Notes: generated by a model from the sequence alone, not told the origin. 64,000 nucleotides of DNA from Hyphomonadaceae bacterium (GCA_019753105.1 JAIELJ010000006.1:248001-312000); one strand, 5' to 3'. Counted from the first letter of the stretch, positions 33,366 to 41,293 are shown. Translations and numbers: made by a program.

Positions 33366-33748
33366 TTCTGCGGCGCTGCCGCCGCGCGGCGTTGCAGGTT
33401 GGCGCCCATATCGATCAGCGAACGGCCGAGCGCCTGAAACTCGGCGCTGCATCTTTGCCGATCCTGCTCGCCTTGCTCCGGCGTCGTGTTGACGGTTGTG
33501 TCGTAGATCGCGTCTTCGAGATTGATCGAAGGCGAGCGGCCCTGGACGCGCCCGATATAATAGGACGAGATCAGCGCCCCGCCCTGCTTTTGCTCAGGCG
33601 TGGTTTCCGGCGAGCCGATGATCGCAAGGCCAAGCGTGGCGCAGCGCAGATCGGCTTGAAGCTGCGCATCATCCTGCGCGAGCGCTTGCGGCGCGCACAC
33701 AAGCGCAACGGCGGCAAGCGCGCCGGCGAGAACGAATTTAGATTGCAT
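33362..33748 (-). CDS. Exported protein of unknown function
   Basis: 128 residues. A signal peptide (hydrophobic core LAGALAAVALVC, cleavage near ALAQ) is followed by a helical domain with two cysteines (DLRCATLG and DRQRCSAEF) that could form a disulphide. No domain recognised. The start codon overlaps the stop of the gene at 33748-34350 by one base (TAATG), so the two are coupled and probably work in the same compartment. Confidence 0.65.
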   Translation of the reverse strand: MQSKFVLAGALAAVALVCAPQALAQDDAQLQADLRCATLGLAIIGSPETTPEQKQGGALISSYYIGRVQGRSPSINLEDAIYDTTVNTTPEQGEQDRQRCSAEFQALGRSLIDMGANLQRRAAAAPQN

Positions 33749-34350
33749 TAGCGGCGGCGCTCCTGGCGGCTGATCGGAACAGCGTCACGATCGGCCATGC
33801 CGAGCGAACGTGCACAATATTGTTCGGGCGAGTCGAGTTGCGGGCGCATCGGATCGCGCTCGTAAGCGGATTGAACGCGTGTCACGCATTGATCCCAAGA
33901 GCGAATATCTTCCATGCGCTCTGACGTCGAACGCGGATCGCCCGGCGGCGTGATCTGGCGCTCGCGCTGACCTGGCACGACGACTTCATCATCCTGCGGA
34001 TTGGGCGTGAACGTGCCGCTGCGCGTTGCGGCGGGCGCTGGTTCAGCTGGCGCTGGACGTGCGACCGTTGGCGCGGGCGCAGGGGTTGTCGGCGCGGGTG
34101 TCGCGCGCGGGGCGACGACCGGCGCTGGAGTTGGCGCGGCTGCTGGCGCCGGTGTCGGTCGTGCGACCGGTGCGGGTGCGGGCGTAGCGACTGGCGCGGG
34201 GGCCGGAGCAGTAACCGGCGTCGGCGCTGGCGCGGACGCTGCCGGCCGCGACGGTTGCGGCGCGCGCGATGCATTGCGGCCCGCCGGCTCCAAATTGGCG
34301 CATGCAGCCAAACTCACGCATACGGCCATAGCCGCAAGGCGTCCCAACAT
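33748..34350 (-). CDS. Proline/alanine-rich lipoprotein
   Basis: About 200 residues from ATG 34350. The lipobox LAACAN marks a lipoprotein. Residues about 25-110 are an extended Ala-Pro tract built on repeats such as APAPAPV and PTPAPV, which would form a stiff polyproline-rich stalk reaching through the periplasm. The C-terminal 80 residues are a small soluble domain with two cysteines (WDQCV, EQYCARSLG). No family recognised. GC-rich repeats make the antisense strand look open, but signal peptide and coupling favour this strand. Confidence 0.65.
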   Translation of the reverse strand: MLGRLAAMAVCVSLAACANLEPAGRNASRAPQPSRPAASAPAPTPVTAPAPAPVATPAPAPVARPTPAPAAAPTPAPVVAPRATPAPTTPAPAPTVARPAPAEPAPAATRSGTFTPNPQDDEVVVPGQRERQITPPGDPRSTSERMEDIRSWDQCVTRVQSAYERDPMRPQLDSPEQYCARSLGMADRDAVPISRQERRR

Positions 34351-34420
34351 CGCGTGCTCCCTCAAAACGTTGAACTCAATCTAGCGGGAAAACCGCCCGC
34401 GCCTAGTGCGAGTTCCTGTT

Positions 34421-34975
34421 CTAGCCGCGGCCGAACAGCGGATACTCAGCTTCCAGCCGGTAGAGGCTCGGCGCGCCCTGGCGGACGAAACTCGAATAGA
34501 GACCGATCCGCTCAACGCGAAACACCCCGGTCTCAAAGAGCGCATAGCGCTGCGTGAAGGCGTGGACACGATCGAGCGCCGCATTGCTGAGATAGGCAAC
34601 CGTCACGTGCGGGGTGAACTTATGCGGCTCGGGCTTCAGGCCCACGCGCCGCGCCGCCCGCTCGCAATCGGCGGCGAGCTTCTTCAGCACGGCATGATCG
34701 CTCACGCCCAGCCACAACGCATGCGGATCTGCGCCGCCGAACGTGCCCGCCCCTTTTAGCGCGATCTCAAACGGCGGCGTTGAGTCCGCAATTTGCGAGA
34801 GCTCGCCATCGATATCGTCGGCGACAGGCTCCGGCACTTCGCCGAAGAAGCGCAGCGTGATGTGTAGGTTTTCGCGCGGCCGCCATTTGGCGCCGCCGAC
34901 GCCGCGCATCAGCGGCATCACGCGATCCGCGATCTCGTCAGGAATATCGAGTGCAGCAAACAGTCGAACAGACAT
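34421..34975 (-). CDS. thpR: RNA 2',3'-cyclic phosphodiesterase (2'-5' RNA ligase family)
   Basis: 184 residues, normal for ThpR. It begins VRLFAALDIPDEI and carries the two catalytic histidine motifs, HITLRF and HVTVAY, about 85 residues apart. The enzyme hydrolyses 2',3'-cyclic phosphates to 2'-phosphates on RNA; reversible 2'-5' ligation is known in vitro. I use ATG 34975; a TTG two codons earlier is possible. It stands alone, with a 360-base gap on its upstream side. Confidence 0.88.
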   Translation of the reverse strand: MSVRLFAALDIPDEIADRVMPLMRGVGGAKWRPRENLHITLRFFGEVPEPVADDIDGELSQIADSTPPFEIALKGAGTFGGADPHALWLGVSDHAVLKKLAADCERAARRVGLKPEPHKFTPHVTVAYLSNAALDRVHAFTQRYALFETGVFRVERIGLYSSFVRQGAPSLYRLEAEYPLFGRG

Positions 34976-35287
34976 GAGCAACTAGATGGCGCGGCGCGCT
35001 GCAAACCACAACGCAAATGCGTTGCCATTTTGTTCGTTCATACATCACCATATGCTGAAGCGTCGCCTGACGCCGGCCCGAGATGAACTGGCCCGCTTCT
35101 CTAGCAGCACCATTGCCGCGCGCGGTGATTTTCATCGGACGGGAAGATCGCACAACGCGCGCCGTGGCCCAGGTGTTGTGTGCTGCAAGAGCTTTGCAAG
35201 CGGGAACCGGCGGACGGCGCTGGTGTCTTCCGACAAGCGAAATGAAATACCCAAAGCGCGGTTGCGTCAATAACGGAACAGAAAAAG
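34976..35287. other. Intergenic stretch without a supportable gene
   Basis: About 310 bases between thpR and the terminator of the cytochrome gene. Short open frames exist on both strands, but none has a ribosome-binding site, a family-like sequence or consistent codon use. It should contain the thpR promoter. I see no palindrome or repeat of note in it. Confidence 0.5.
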
Positions 35288-35332
35288 TGAACGCATTGAA
35301 ACGCCGCTTATGCATGCGCTTCAATGCGTTCA
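35279..35332 (-). terminator. Intrinsic terminator of the cytochrome c gene
   Basis: TGAACGCATTGAA (35288-35300) and TTCAATGCGTTCA (35320-35332) pair perfectly over 13 bases. On the minus strand the stem is followed by CTTTTTC (35287-35281). It starts four bases after the stop of the cytochrome gene. Confidence 0.85.
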
Positions 35333-35336
35333 ACTC

Positions 35337-35753
35337 CTATTGCGCTTGCGGCAGTGTTGCGATGTAAGCGGCGACTGCGCGCGCGTCTTCTTCGTTCAAG
35401 CGATATGGCGGCATTGGCGGACGCGTAGCCGTTCCATCCGGCCGCACGCCGGTTTGCAGAAACGCGATGAACTGCTCTTCGGTATAGCCCGCAGGCAAAC
35501 CGGCAAGCGACGGCGCGATCGATGCAAAGCCTGGCGGGCCCGGCCCAATATCGGCGCCCTGCAGTTTACGCGTCTCATCGAGCGCCCCGCCTTCACCGCG
35601 CGGCGTGTGACAATCGCCGCACAGCACAACGCCGTTCACAAGATAATCGCCGCGTTCGATCAAGGCTGCGCCGGTGAGCGGCGCGGGTTGTTGTGGCGCG
35701 CACGCTGCCAGCAAAGCGCAGGCCGCGACGGCTGCGAGAACATACTGCTTCAT
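35337..35753 (-). CDS. Class I cytochrome c, lipid-anchored
   Basis: 138 residues with a lipoprotein signal (LLAACAP, Cys18) and a single haem-binding motif CGDCH (Cys45, Cys48, His49). Methionine in PPMPPY is the likely sixth ligand. The protein would be a periplasmic electron carrier anchored to a membrane. The sequence around VNGVVLCGDCHTPR recalls the cytochrome subunits of alcohol or aldehyde dehydrogenases, but no dehydrogenase gene is adjacent. It has its own terminator. Confidence 0.85.
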   Translation of the reverse strand: MKQYVLAAVAACALLAACAPQQPAPLTGAALIERGDYLVNGVVLCGDCHTPRGEGGALDETRKLQGADIGPGPPGFASIAPSLAGLPAGYTEEQFIAFLQTGVRPDGTATRPPMPPYRLNEEDARAVAAYIATLPQAQ

Positions 35754-35792
35754 GATGACCCCCTCCTGGTCGGTCCAGATTTTCTCATTGCT

Positions 35793-37085
35793 TCAACTTG
35801 GCGGCAAGCTTGGCATTGAAAGGCCAGCCAAGAATTCAGACGGGGGGCCATTCGGCACAATGACGAGCACATCGAAACTGTCGATCAATTGTTGCGCTTG
35901 CGCCGGCAGATGCGTCCAGCGACCCGGCCGCATGCGCCACGGCCGCAGATCGATGACTGTGATCTCATCGGCCGAGATGTACGGCGCGAGATAGCCGAAG
36001 CGTTGTGCAAAGCCATCATCGCAAGTGCCGGCTGGCCCCTGCAAGCTCGCGGTGCGTCCGCCTGGCCCGCAGGCGACATAGAGGCTCAGCGCGCTCGTGC
36101 CGTTCTGCACCGCGAACTCACTGACGAAGCCGCCAAGTCCCGGCACATGCGTCTGCGACGCGCCGCGATACATGTGGCTCGCGCCGAACTTGAACATCAC
36201 ACGCGGCGGCGCGCCATCAGCCCGCTCGGCGGCGCGATAGTTCTCAAGGAAGAGCCGCTTCATCAGCGTCTCGCGTTCCAGATTGGCGAGATACGCTTCG
36301 CCGCCTGCGCCAGTAAACGGTTGGTAGATTCGTTGTGAGACGATCATGGCATCGACAAGCTCAGCGTAACGCGCATCGCGTCGGCCATTCAGGCGAGCGC
36401 GCAAATCGGCTAGCTGTTGCGGTGATGACGTGCCGAGCCAACTCAAATTGCCACGGGCTTGCTCAGCGAGCACGGTTGCTATACGGCGCGCTTCAGGGTC
36501 GCGTGCGTTAGCAGCTATGTCGCGCAGAAAGAGATTGGACGCTCCGATAAAGGTCTGGTCGAGACCCCATAGCGTCGGCGTCCGGCGCGCTCCAGAACTG
36601 GCCACAGCGGCAGCGGCCAGATCAGCCTCCGCCGCCCACGTCATGAACGGCGCCGTTGCTACATCGCCGTTCTCCTGCAAGTAGCGCGTCCACGCCTCTA
36701 CACCGCCCGCACGCAAGGCGCGTTCCAGCCGCTCGGCAATCCAAGGATCAGTTTCGATGGCGTGATAAGCGTAGCCCTCCTCGCTGAGATCGCGCCAATA
36801 GGCTGTGGCGAACTCGGCGATGCCGGCATTGCCGTGCTCTTCGCCGATCAGCACAAATTGCGATTGCCCGCCGAGCGCACGCAGGAAGACGGCGCCATCG
36901 CCCGTGAGGCGGCCATTCTCGATGCGCGCCGTGCGGCGCGAATGCTCGATTAGCGCCGGCAGCAAATCCGAAGGCGACGCGCCTTGCGGTAGCTGCGCCG
37001 CAGGAGGCGGCGTCGGCGGATAGTCCTGCGCCCAGGCGGCGCCGGATAGAAAAACTGAAAGCGTAATCGCGAGCGCAAGGCGCAT
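35793..37085 (-). CDS. Secreted protein of the erythromycin-esterase/ChaN-like superfamily (tentative)
   Basis: 430 residues with a signal peptide (cleavage near AAWAQ). The segment FVLIGEEHGNAGIAEF resembles the GExxHG core of erythromycin-esterase-like and ChaN-like proteins, and HAIETDPW and FKFGASHMYRG fit the later conserved positions of that fold. Members are hydrolases or haem-binding proteins; function here is not known and the assignment is by motif only. Its ATG has no close upstream partner gene. Confidence 0.5.
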   Translation of the reverse strand: MRLALAITLSVFLSGAAWAQDYPPTPPPAAQLPQGASPSDLLPALIEHSRRTARIENGRLTGDGAVFLRALGGQSQFVLIGEEHGNAGIAEFATAYWRDLSEEGYAYHAIETDPWIAERLERALRAGGVEAWTRYLQENGDVATAPFMTWAAEADLAAAAVASSGARRTPTLWGLDQTFIGASNLFLRDIAANARDPEARRIATVLAEQARGNLSWLGTSSPQQLADLRARLNGRRDARYAELVDAMIVSQRIYQPFTGAGGEAYLANLERETLMKRLFLENYRAAERADGAPPRVMFKFGASHMYRGASQTHVPGLGGFVSEFAVQNGTSALSLYVACGPGGRTASLQGPAGTCDDGFAQRFGYLAPYISADEITVIDLRPWRMRPGRWTHLPAQAQQLIDSFDVLVIVPNGPPSEFLAGLSMPSLPPS

Positions 37086-37150
37086 GAGCCGACATCCCCT
37101 TTTTCGTTTGGAGGGATGCGGCTCACCGCGTGTTTGGATGCAAACCGCTT

Positions 37151-38011
37151 TTAAAGAGCGTCGATCGGCAGCTTCAGATAACGCACGCCGTTGTTCTCAG
37201 GCGGCGGCAACTCGCCGGCGCGGATATTGACCTGGATCGACGGCAAGATGAGCACAGGCATGTCCAGCGTTTTGTCGCGCGCCTCACGCAATGCAACGAA
37301 ATCATCTTCGCTCTTGTTGACCAGATGAATGTTCTTGGCGCGCTCTTCGCCGATCGTTGTCTCCCACGCGAACGTATCGCGCCCAGGCGCCTTGTAATCG
37401 TGGCACAAGAAAACGCGCGTGTTGTCCGGCAACGCCAAGAGCTTCTGGATCGAACGATAAAGCGTGCGCGCATCGCCACCGGGGAAATCCGCGCGCGCCG
37501 TGCCGTAATCGGGCATGAACATCGTGTCGCCGATGAAGACCGCGTCACCGATCAGATACGACACACAAGCAGGCGTATGCCCCGGCGTGTGCAGCACCTG
37601 GATCTCAAACGCGCCGAGCGACAGCGTTTCGCCGTCAGCGACCAGCTTGTCGAACGGACGGCCATCGGCCGTGACGTAGCCCAGATTGAACACATCCTTG
37701 AACACCTTCTGCACGGTGCGGATGTTTTCGCCGATCACGATAGGCGCGCCTGTGCTCTGCTTCAGAAACGGCGCGGCGGAGAGATGATCGGCGTGCGCGT
37801 GTGTTTCAAGCAGCCAATCGACTTCCACGCCCTCTTCCGCAACGGCGGCTAGGATCGCTTCGGCCGAGTGCGTGCCGGTGCGTCCAGATTTTTGGTCGAA
37901 ATCGAGCGCGCTATCGATGATCGCGGCGCGCTTTGTTTCGGGATCCCAAACCAAATAGCTCACCGTAAACGTGGGTTCATGAAAAAAAGCGCGAACGCGT
38001 GGGGCGGCCAT
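37151..38011 (-). CDS. blh: Metallo-beta-lactamase-fold hydrolase Blh (persulfide dioxygenase type)
   Basis: A 286-residue MBL-fold protein. Metal ligands are seen in THAHADH, HTPGHTPA, IGDTMF and CHDY. This arrangement is that of the Blh/ETHE1-like group, which oxidises persulfides to sulfite using a mononuclear iron. It is divergent from bigR and the other two genes of the same pathway. ATG 38011 has CGGAG nine bases upstream. Its mRNA leader starts with a perfect hairpin, CGAGAG/CTCTCG (38023-38040). Confidence 0.85.
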   Translation of the reverse strand: MAAPRVRAFFHEPTFTVSYLVWDPETKRAAIIDSALDFDQKSGRTGTHSAEAILAAVAEEGVEVDWLLETHAHADHLSAAPFLKQSTGAPIVIGENIRTVQKVFKDVFNLGYVTADGRPFDKLVADGETLSLGAFEIQVLHTPGHTPACVSYLIGDAVFIGDTMFMPDYGTARADFPGGDARTLYRSIQKLLALPDNTRVFLCHDYKAPGRDTFAWETTIGEERAKNIHLVNKSEDDFVALREARDKTLDMPVLILPSIQVNIRAGELPPPENNGVRYLKLPIDAL

Positions 38012-38074
38012 GGACAATGCTCCGAGAGAATTTCCTCTCGCCTTTATATTCGGGCTTGCTAATTTAGTTTCAAC

Positions 38075-38088
38075 GCATATATGTGCGT
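38075..38088. promoter_or_regulatory. Candidate BigR operator region
   Basis: CGCATATATGTGCG is a near-palindrome inside an AT-rich stretch (about 38044-38088) between the divergent genes blh and bigR. BigR binds AT-rich imperfect palindromes overlapping its own promoter. The extent is uncertain; the sequence overlaps the first possible start codon of bigR. Confidence 0.4.
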
Positions 38089-38419
38089 CACGATGACTCT
38101 TCCTGATCTCTCCCCAGCCGAGTTCGCCGCCAAGGCGGGCGAAGCGGCAGCACTTCTGAAAGCGCTCGCCAACGAAACCCGCCTGATGGTGCTATGCACG
38201 CTCGTGGGCGGCGAACACTCTGTTGGCGCGCTGCGTGACGAGTGCGGCCTTTCTCAGTCAGCGCTCTCGCAACATTTGGCGCGGCTGCGCGAGGAAGGCC
38301 TCGTCGCCACCCGCCGCGACGCGCAGACGATCTATTACCGGCTCGACGATCCCAAAGCGGCGAGCCTCCTTGCGACACTCGCAGCGCTTTATTGCCCGCC
38401 AAAACGGAAACGGAAATGA
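38081..38419 (+). CDS. bigR: ArsR-family persulfide-sensing repressor BigR
   Basis: 112 residues (108 if ATG 38093 is used). ArsR winged helix: KALANETRLMVLCTL, then CGLSQSALSQHLARLREEGLV, then wing TRRDAQTIYYRLDD. Two cysteines, in VLCTL and LYCPP, are 66 residues apart, exactly the separation of the redox pair Cys42-Cys108 in Xylella BigR; formation of a di- or polysulfide between them releases the operator. It leads the operon with the rhodanese and exporter genes, joined by an ATGA overlap at 38416. Start codon uncertain: neither ATG has a clear ribosome-binding site. Confidence 0.88.
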   Translation: MCVTMTLPDLSPAEFAAKAGEAAALLKALANETRLMVLCTLVGGEHSVGALRDECGLSQSALSQHLARLREEGLVATRRDAQTIYYRLDDPKAASLLATLAALYCPPKRKRK

Positions 38420-38949
38420 GTACGCTCAATCCCATCAGCGCCACTGATCTGAAGCGCCGCCTCGACGCCGGCGACGCTGTCTTGATCGATGTCCGCGAGA
38501 CCGACGAACACGCGCGCGAACACATTCTCGGCGCGCGCCTCGCGCCGCTCTCTGCGATCGATACGCACGATTTCGACCGCGATCACGGTAAGGCCGCGGT
38601 GTTTCACTGCCGCTCCGGCATGCGCACGCAGGCCAATGCCGCCAAGCTCATCGCACGCGGTTTCCGTGAGGCGTATTTTCTCGACGGCGGCATCGAAGCG
38701 TGGAAGAGCGCAGGCCTTCCGGTTCACACCAACCGCAAAGCCCCGCTCGAAATCATGCGCCAAGTGCAGATCACAGCCGGCCTGCTCATGCTCACCGGAA
38801 TTATTCTCGGCTGGTTCGTGAACCCCGCCTTCTATGCGCTCTCCGCCTTCGTTGGCGCCGGGCTCACCTTTGCCGGCGCGACGGGCTGGTGCGGCATGGC
38901 GATGCTGTTGAAGGCGATGCCCTGGAATCGCGTCAGCCTCAGCGCATGA
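38416..38949 (+). CDS. Rhodanese fused to DUF2892 membrane hairpin
   Basis: 177 residues. Residues 1-110 form a rhodanese domain with VLIDVRETDEHAREHI and the active-site loop HCRSGMR (catalytic Cys). The last 60 residues are two membrane spans of the DUF2892 type with GWCGMAMLL. The protein would move sulfane sulfur, for instance from persulfide, at the membrane. It overlaps bigR and the exporter gene by four bases each. The same fusion occurs in other bigR operons. Confidence 0.88.
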   Translation: MSTLNPISATDLKRRLDAGDAVLIDVRETDEHAREHILGARLAPLSAIDTHDFDRDHGKAAVFHCRSGMRTQANAAKLIARGFREAYFLDGGIEAWKSAGLPVHTNRKAPLEIMRQVQITAGLLMLTGIILGWFVNPAFYALSAFVGAGLTFAGATGWCGMAMLLKAMPWNRVSLSA

Positions 38950-39713
38950 GCACGCCCGACATCCTGGCTATCTTGAGCGGCGGCGCTGTCGGGCTCGTGC
39001 TCGCGCTCATCGGCGGCGGCGGCTCGATCCTGGCGACGCCGGCTTTGCTCTACATTGTCGGCGTCACCAATCCGCACGTCGCCATTGGCACAAGCGCGCT
39101 CGCGGTTTCGATCAACGCCTTCGCGAACTTCATCAATCATCTGCGGCGCGGCAATGTGAAGTGGCGCTGCGCGACCGTGTTTGCGATCAGCGGCGTGATC
39201 GGCGCGGCCATCGGCGCAGCGATCGGCAAAGCCACCAACCCCGACATTCTGCTGCCGCTCTTCGCTGTGCTGATGATCATGGTGGGCATCTTCATGCTCA
39301 TTCCGCGCAAGAGCGAAGGCAATGGCGATGTCGTGCTCACGCGCCAGAACGCGCCCAATCTCGTCGCCTTTGGTAGCGGCGTCGGCGCGCTCTCCGGCTT
39401 CTTCGGCATTGGCGGCGGCTTTCTCATCGTGCCTGGCCTCATCGGCGCCACCGGCATGACGATGCTGCAAGCCATCGGCTCATCGCTGCTCAGCGTCGGC
39501 GCGTTCGGCGCAACCACCGCCGCCAGTTACGCGCTCGACGGCCTCGTCGACTGGCGCATCGCTGGACTCTTCATTGGCGGCGGCATTGCCGGCGGCTTGA
39601 TCGGCGCAGGCTTCGCGACGCGGCTCTCGAAGCAACGCGGCGCGCTACAACGCGTATTCGCCATCGTCGTATTCGCCGTCGCTGCTTACATGCTCTGGCG
39701 CACGCTCGCTTAA
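38946..39713 (+). CDS. TauE/SafE-family sulfite exporter
   Basis: 255 residues with about eight hydrophobic segments. It starts LAILSGGAVGLVLALIGGGGSIL, the typical glycine-rich first span, with the second repeat read as GVGALSGFFGIGGGFLIVP. The family exports sulfite or related anions. Here it would remove sulfite made by Blh, completing H2S detoxification. Start ATG 38946 overlaps the rhodanese stop (ATGA). Last gene of the operon. Confidence 0.88.
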   Translation: MSTPDILAILSGGAVGLVLALIGGGGSILATPALLYIVGVTNPHVAIGTSALAVSINAFANFINHLRRGNVKWRCATVFAISGVIGAAIGAAIGKATNPDILLPLFAVLMIMVGIFMLIPRKSEGNGDVVLTRQNAPNLVAFGSGVGALSGFFGIGGGFLIVPGLIGATGMTMLQAIGSSLLSVGAFGATTAASYALDGLVDWRIAGLFIGGGIAGGLIGAGFATRLSKQRGALQRVFAIVVFAVAAYMLWRTLA

Positions 39714-39752
39714 GCGCTTGCGGCGCGGGTCCGCGCTTGCAATGCTCCGCGC

Positions 39753-40283
39753 ATGATCATGCGCTCACTCATCGCCGCCGCCGTCGCGTTCACCGCCCTC
39801 GTCACCAGCGTCGCTGTCGCCTGCCCGCCGCCACCGCCAGGCCCGCCGCAAGAGGTCGGCGAGAGCGACGAAGCTTACGCGCAGCGCCAAGCCGAATTCC
39901 GCGCCGCGCAAGAACAGCAGCACCAAGACTGGCTGCACGCGCGCCAAGTGCGCCTGTGGGACGAAGCCGACAGCGTCATCATCGCGCGCATCGAACGCGT
40001 GCGCACCGAGGATCTTTATTACATCGGCGAAGTCCCGCGCGTGACGCTGCGCCCGCTGCGCACCATCAAAGGCCGCCGCTACACCAACCGCTTCGATCTC
40101 CGCTACATCGAAGCCACCTCGTGCGGCCCGATCCCCGCCTTCGACGCCATCCAAGGCCAAGTCGGCGACGAGTTCGTGATCTTCCTCCGCGGCGGCCGCC
40201 CCAGCCAACGCACCGTGCAACAAACCAACGCACTCACCGCCATAACGGATGCGCGGATCGCGGAAGCGATCGCCGCGCACTGA
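39753..40283 (+). CDS. Exported protein of unknown function
   Basis: 176 residues with a signal peptide (cleavage near SVAVA-CPPPP). The mature part begins with a proline run and continues as a mixed region with a likely beta-rich core (ADSVIIARIERVRTED, TLRPLRTIKGRRYTNRF). The pair of cysteines (Cys24 and TSCGPIP) may form a disulphide. A long alternative frame on the same strand is an arginine-rich shadow and is rejected. No family recognised. Confidence 0.65.
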   Translation: MIMRSLIAAAVAFTALVTSVAVACPPPPPGPPQEVGESDEAYAQRQAEFRAAQEQQHQDWLHARQVRLWDEADSVIIARIERVRTEDLYYIGEVPRVTLRPLRTIKGRRYTNRFDLRYIEATSCGPIPAFDAIQGQVGDEFVIFLRGGRPSQRTVQQTNALTAITDARIAEAIAAH

Positions 40284-40310
40284 AGCAGAAGGCGTAATCC
40301 GCGGCCACTC

Positions 40311-40341
40311 CCTGCGCGGGGGTCGGTCGGGTTGGGCGGCG
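40311..40341. repeat. 31-bp direct repeat, copy A
   Basis: CCTGCGCGGGGGTCGGTCGG followed by GTTGGGCGGCG. It matches 41199-41229 in the same orientation with one mismatch in 31. It lies upstream of the lipoprotein gene at 40450. Confidence 0.85.
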
Positions 40342-40449
40342 CCTATCCCGCACGCCGTTTTGCATCGCTTTTGGGTTGAAGGGTCAACCGGAGGTATTGT
40401 ACGAGTTCCCACTGTTCCACTGTGGGGTGGATGTTGAGGGGGGAAATCC

Positions 40450-40908
40450 ATGAGACTTATTTTGGTGGCGCTTATGGCGCTGTCAGCGGCTTCGTGCGCC
40501 ACGATCACGCGGGGCACGCGCGAGGCCTTCACGGTCAACACCATTCCTTCGGGCGCGCGCGTCGAGACCAGCCTCGGCCTAACCTGCGCCGCGACGCCTT
40601 GCACGTTTCCGGATGTTCGCCGCAACTCGGACTTCACCGTGACGATCATCAAGGAAGGCTATGAGACGTGGACCGGCACGGTCACACACCAGACTGCCGG
40701 CGGCGGTGCTGCGGGCATGGCGGGCAACGTCGTGTTCGGCGGCCTCATTGGCGTTGCCGTCGACGCAGGCAGCGGCGCCACGCAAGAGCTTGTGCCTAAT
40801 CCGCTGAACGTCACGCTTACGCCGCTTCCGGCGCCAGCGCCCGAGCCGGAGCCCGAGCCTGCAGCGGTCGATCCCGCAACGCAGCCGGCGCCATCGGAGA
40901 TCAGCTAA
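40450..40908 (+). CDS. PEGA-domain lipoprotein
   Basis: 152 residues. The lipobox SAASC (Cys16) predicts lipid anchoring. Residues about 25-80 form a PEGA-like beta domain: FTVNTIPSGARVETSLG and TVTIIKEGYETWTGTV. A glycine-rich hydrophobic stretch (VVFGGLIGVAVDAGSG) follows and then a proline/glutamate tail (APAPEPEPEPAAVDPAT). PEGA domains are surface-layer or carbohydrate-associated modules. It is followed at once by a strong terminator. The gene lies between two 31-base direct repeats. Confidence 0.75.
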   Translation: MRLILVALMALSAASCATITRGTREAFTVNTIPSGARVETSLGLTCAATPCTFPDVRRNSDFTVTIIKEGYETWTGTVTHQTAGGGAAGMAGNVVFGGLIGVAVDAGSGATQELVPNPLNVTLTPLPAPAPEPEPEPAAVDPATQPAPSEIS

Positions 40909-40915
40909 AAACGAG

Positions 40916-40943
40916 ATGGCGAGGCGCGAGCCTCGCCATTTTT
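40916..40943 (+). terminator. Intrinsic terminator of the PEGA lipoprotein gene
   Basis: ATGGCGAGGC (40916-40925), loop GCGA, GCCTCGCCAT (40930-40939), then a T run (40939-40943) and CTTT. The stem is perfect over 10 bases and lies seven bases after the stop codon. Confidence 0.9.
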
Positions 40944-40974
40944 CTTTGCGCGCACCAGGCGGCAATCACCCTGC

Positions 40975-41184
40975 TCACGCCGCGTGCGCAGCGCGCCGTC
41001 GCGCCTGGCGCCACCGCTCCTTCGACGCACGCTTACGCACCGCATCGACGCTCATGCCGTGATGCTTCGCGACAGCGCACGCCGTAGCGCCCGCCAAATA
41101 ATCCCGCCGCGCCTGCGCCCATTGCTCGGGACGATGATGGCGACGCGTCGTGATGGCGGGTTTGGGTTTTGGAGCAGATGACAT
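40975..41184 (-). CDS. Small helix-turn-helix protein, terminase-small-subunit-like
   Basis: 69 residues, very basic. EQWAQARRDYLAGATACAVAKHHGMSVDAVRKRASKERW reads as the N-terminal helix-turn-helix seen in phage small terminases and similar DNA-binding modules, where a final Trp closes the recognition helix. The flanks are Lys/Arg/His-rich. It is convergent with the PEGA gene and lies inside the segment bounded by the 31-base repeats. No phage genes are nearby, so it may be a domesticated remnant. The length and codon use support a real gene, but not strongly. Confidence 0.55.
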   Translation of the reverse strand: MSSAPKPKPAITTRRHHRPEQWAQARRDYLAGATACAVAKHHGMSVDAVRKRASKERWRQARRRAAHAA

Positions 41185-41198
41185 GCGCGCAGTTTAAG

Positions 41199-41229
41199 CC
41201 TGCGCGGGGGTCGGTCGGATTGGGCGGCG
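41199..41229. repeat. 31-bp direct repeat, copy B
   Basis: CCTGCGCGGGGGTCGGTCGG followed by ATTGGGCGGCG, one mismatch from copy A at 40311-40341. It lies 64 bases upstream of the hypothetical gene at 41294. In both copies a GGTCAACCG or GGTTCAACCG motif follows about 40 bases after the repeat. Confidence 0.85.
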
Positions 41230-41293
41230 TGTCCGTTATTGGGAATCCGACTACCGCTCGCTAAATAGGTTCAACCGAAGCTGGAGTGACCCT

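Noticed and set aside
34001-34384. A Gly-Ala-rich plus-strand frame opposite the Ala-Pro lipoprotein
   Set aside because: It mirrors the Ala-Pro repeat on the other strand; only the minus strand has a lipobox and coupling to a neighbour.
35083-35367. Possible small plus-strand gene in the gap after thpR
   Set aside because: It runs through the cytochrome terminator, has no ribosome-binding site and no recognisable family.
39737-40297. A long arginine-rich open frame covering the exported protein gene at 39753-40283
   Set aside because: It is an out-of-frame shadow made by GC-rich codons; the other frame has a signal peptide and sensible composition.
40342-41198. Prophage remnant around the terminase-like gene
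   Set aside because: Only one very small protein resembles a phage module; no integrase, capsid or lysis gene and no tRNA attachment site are visible.
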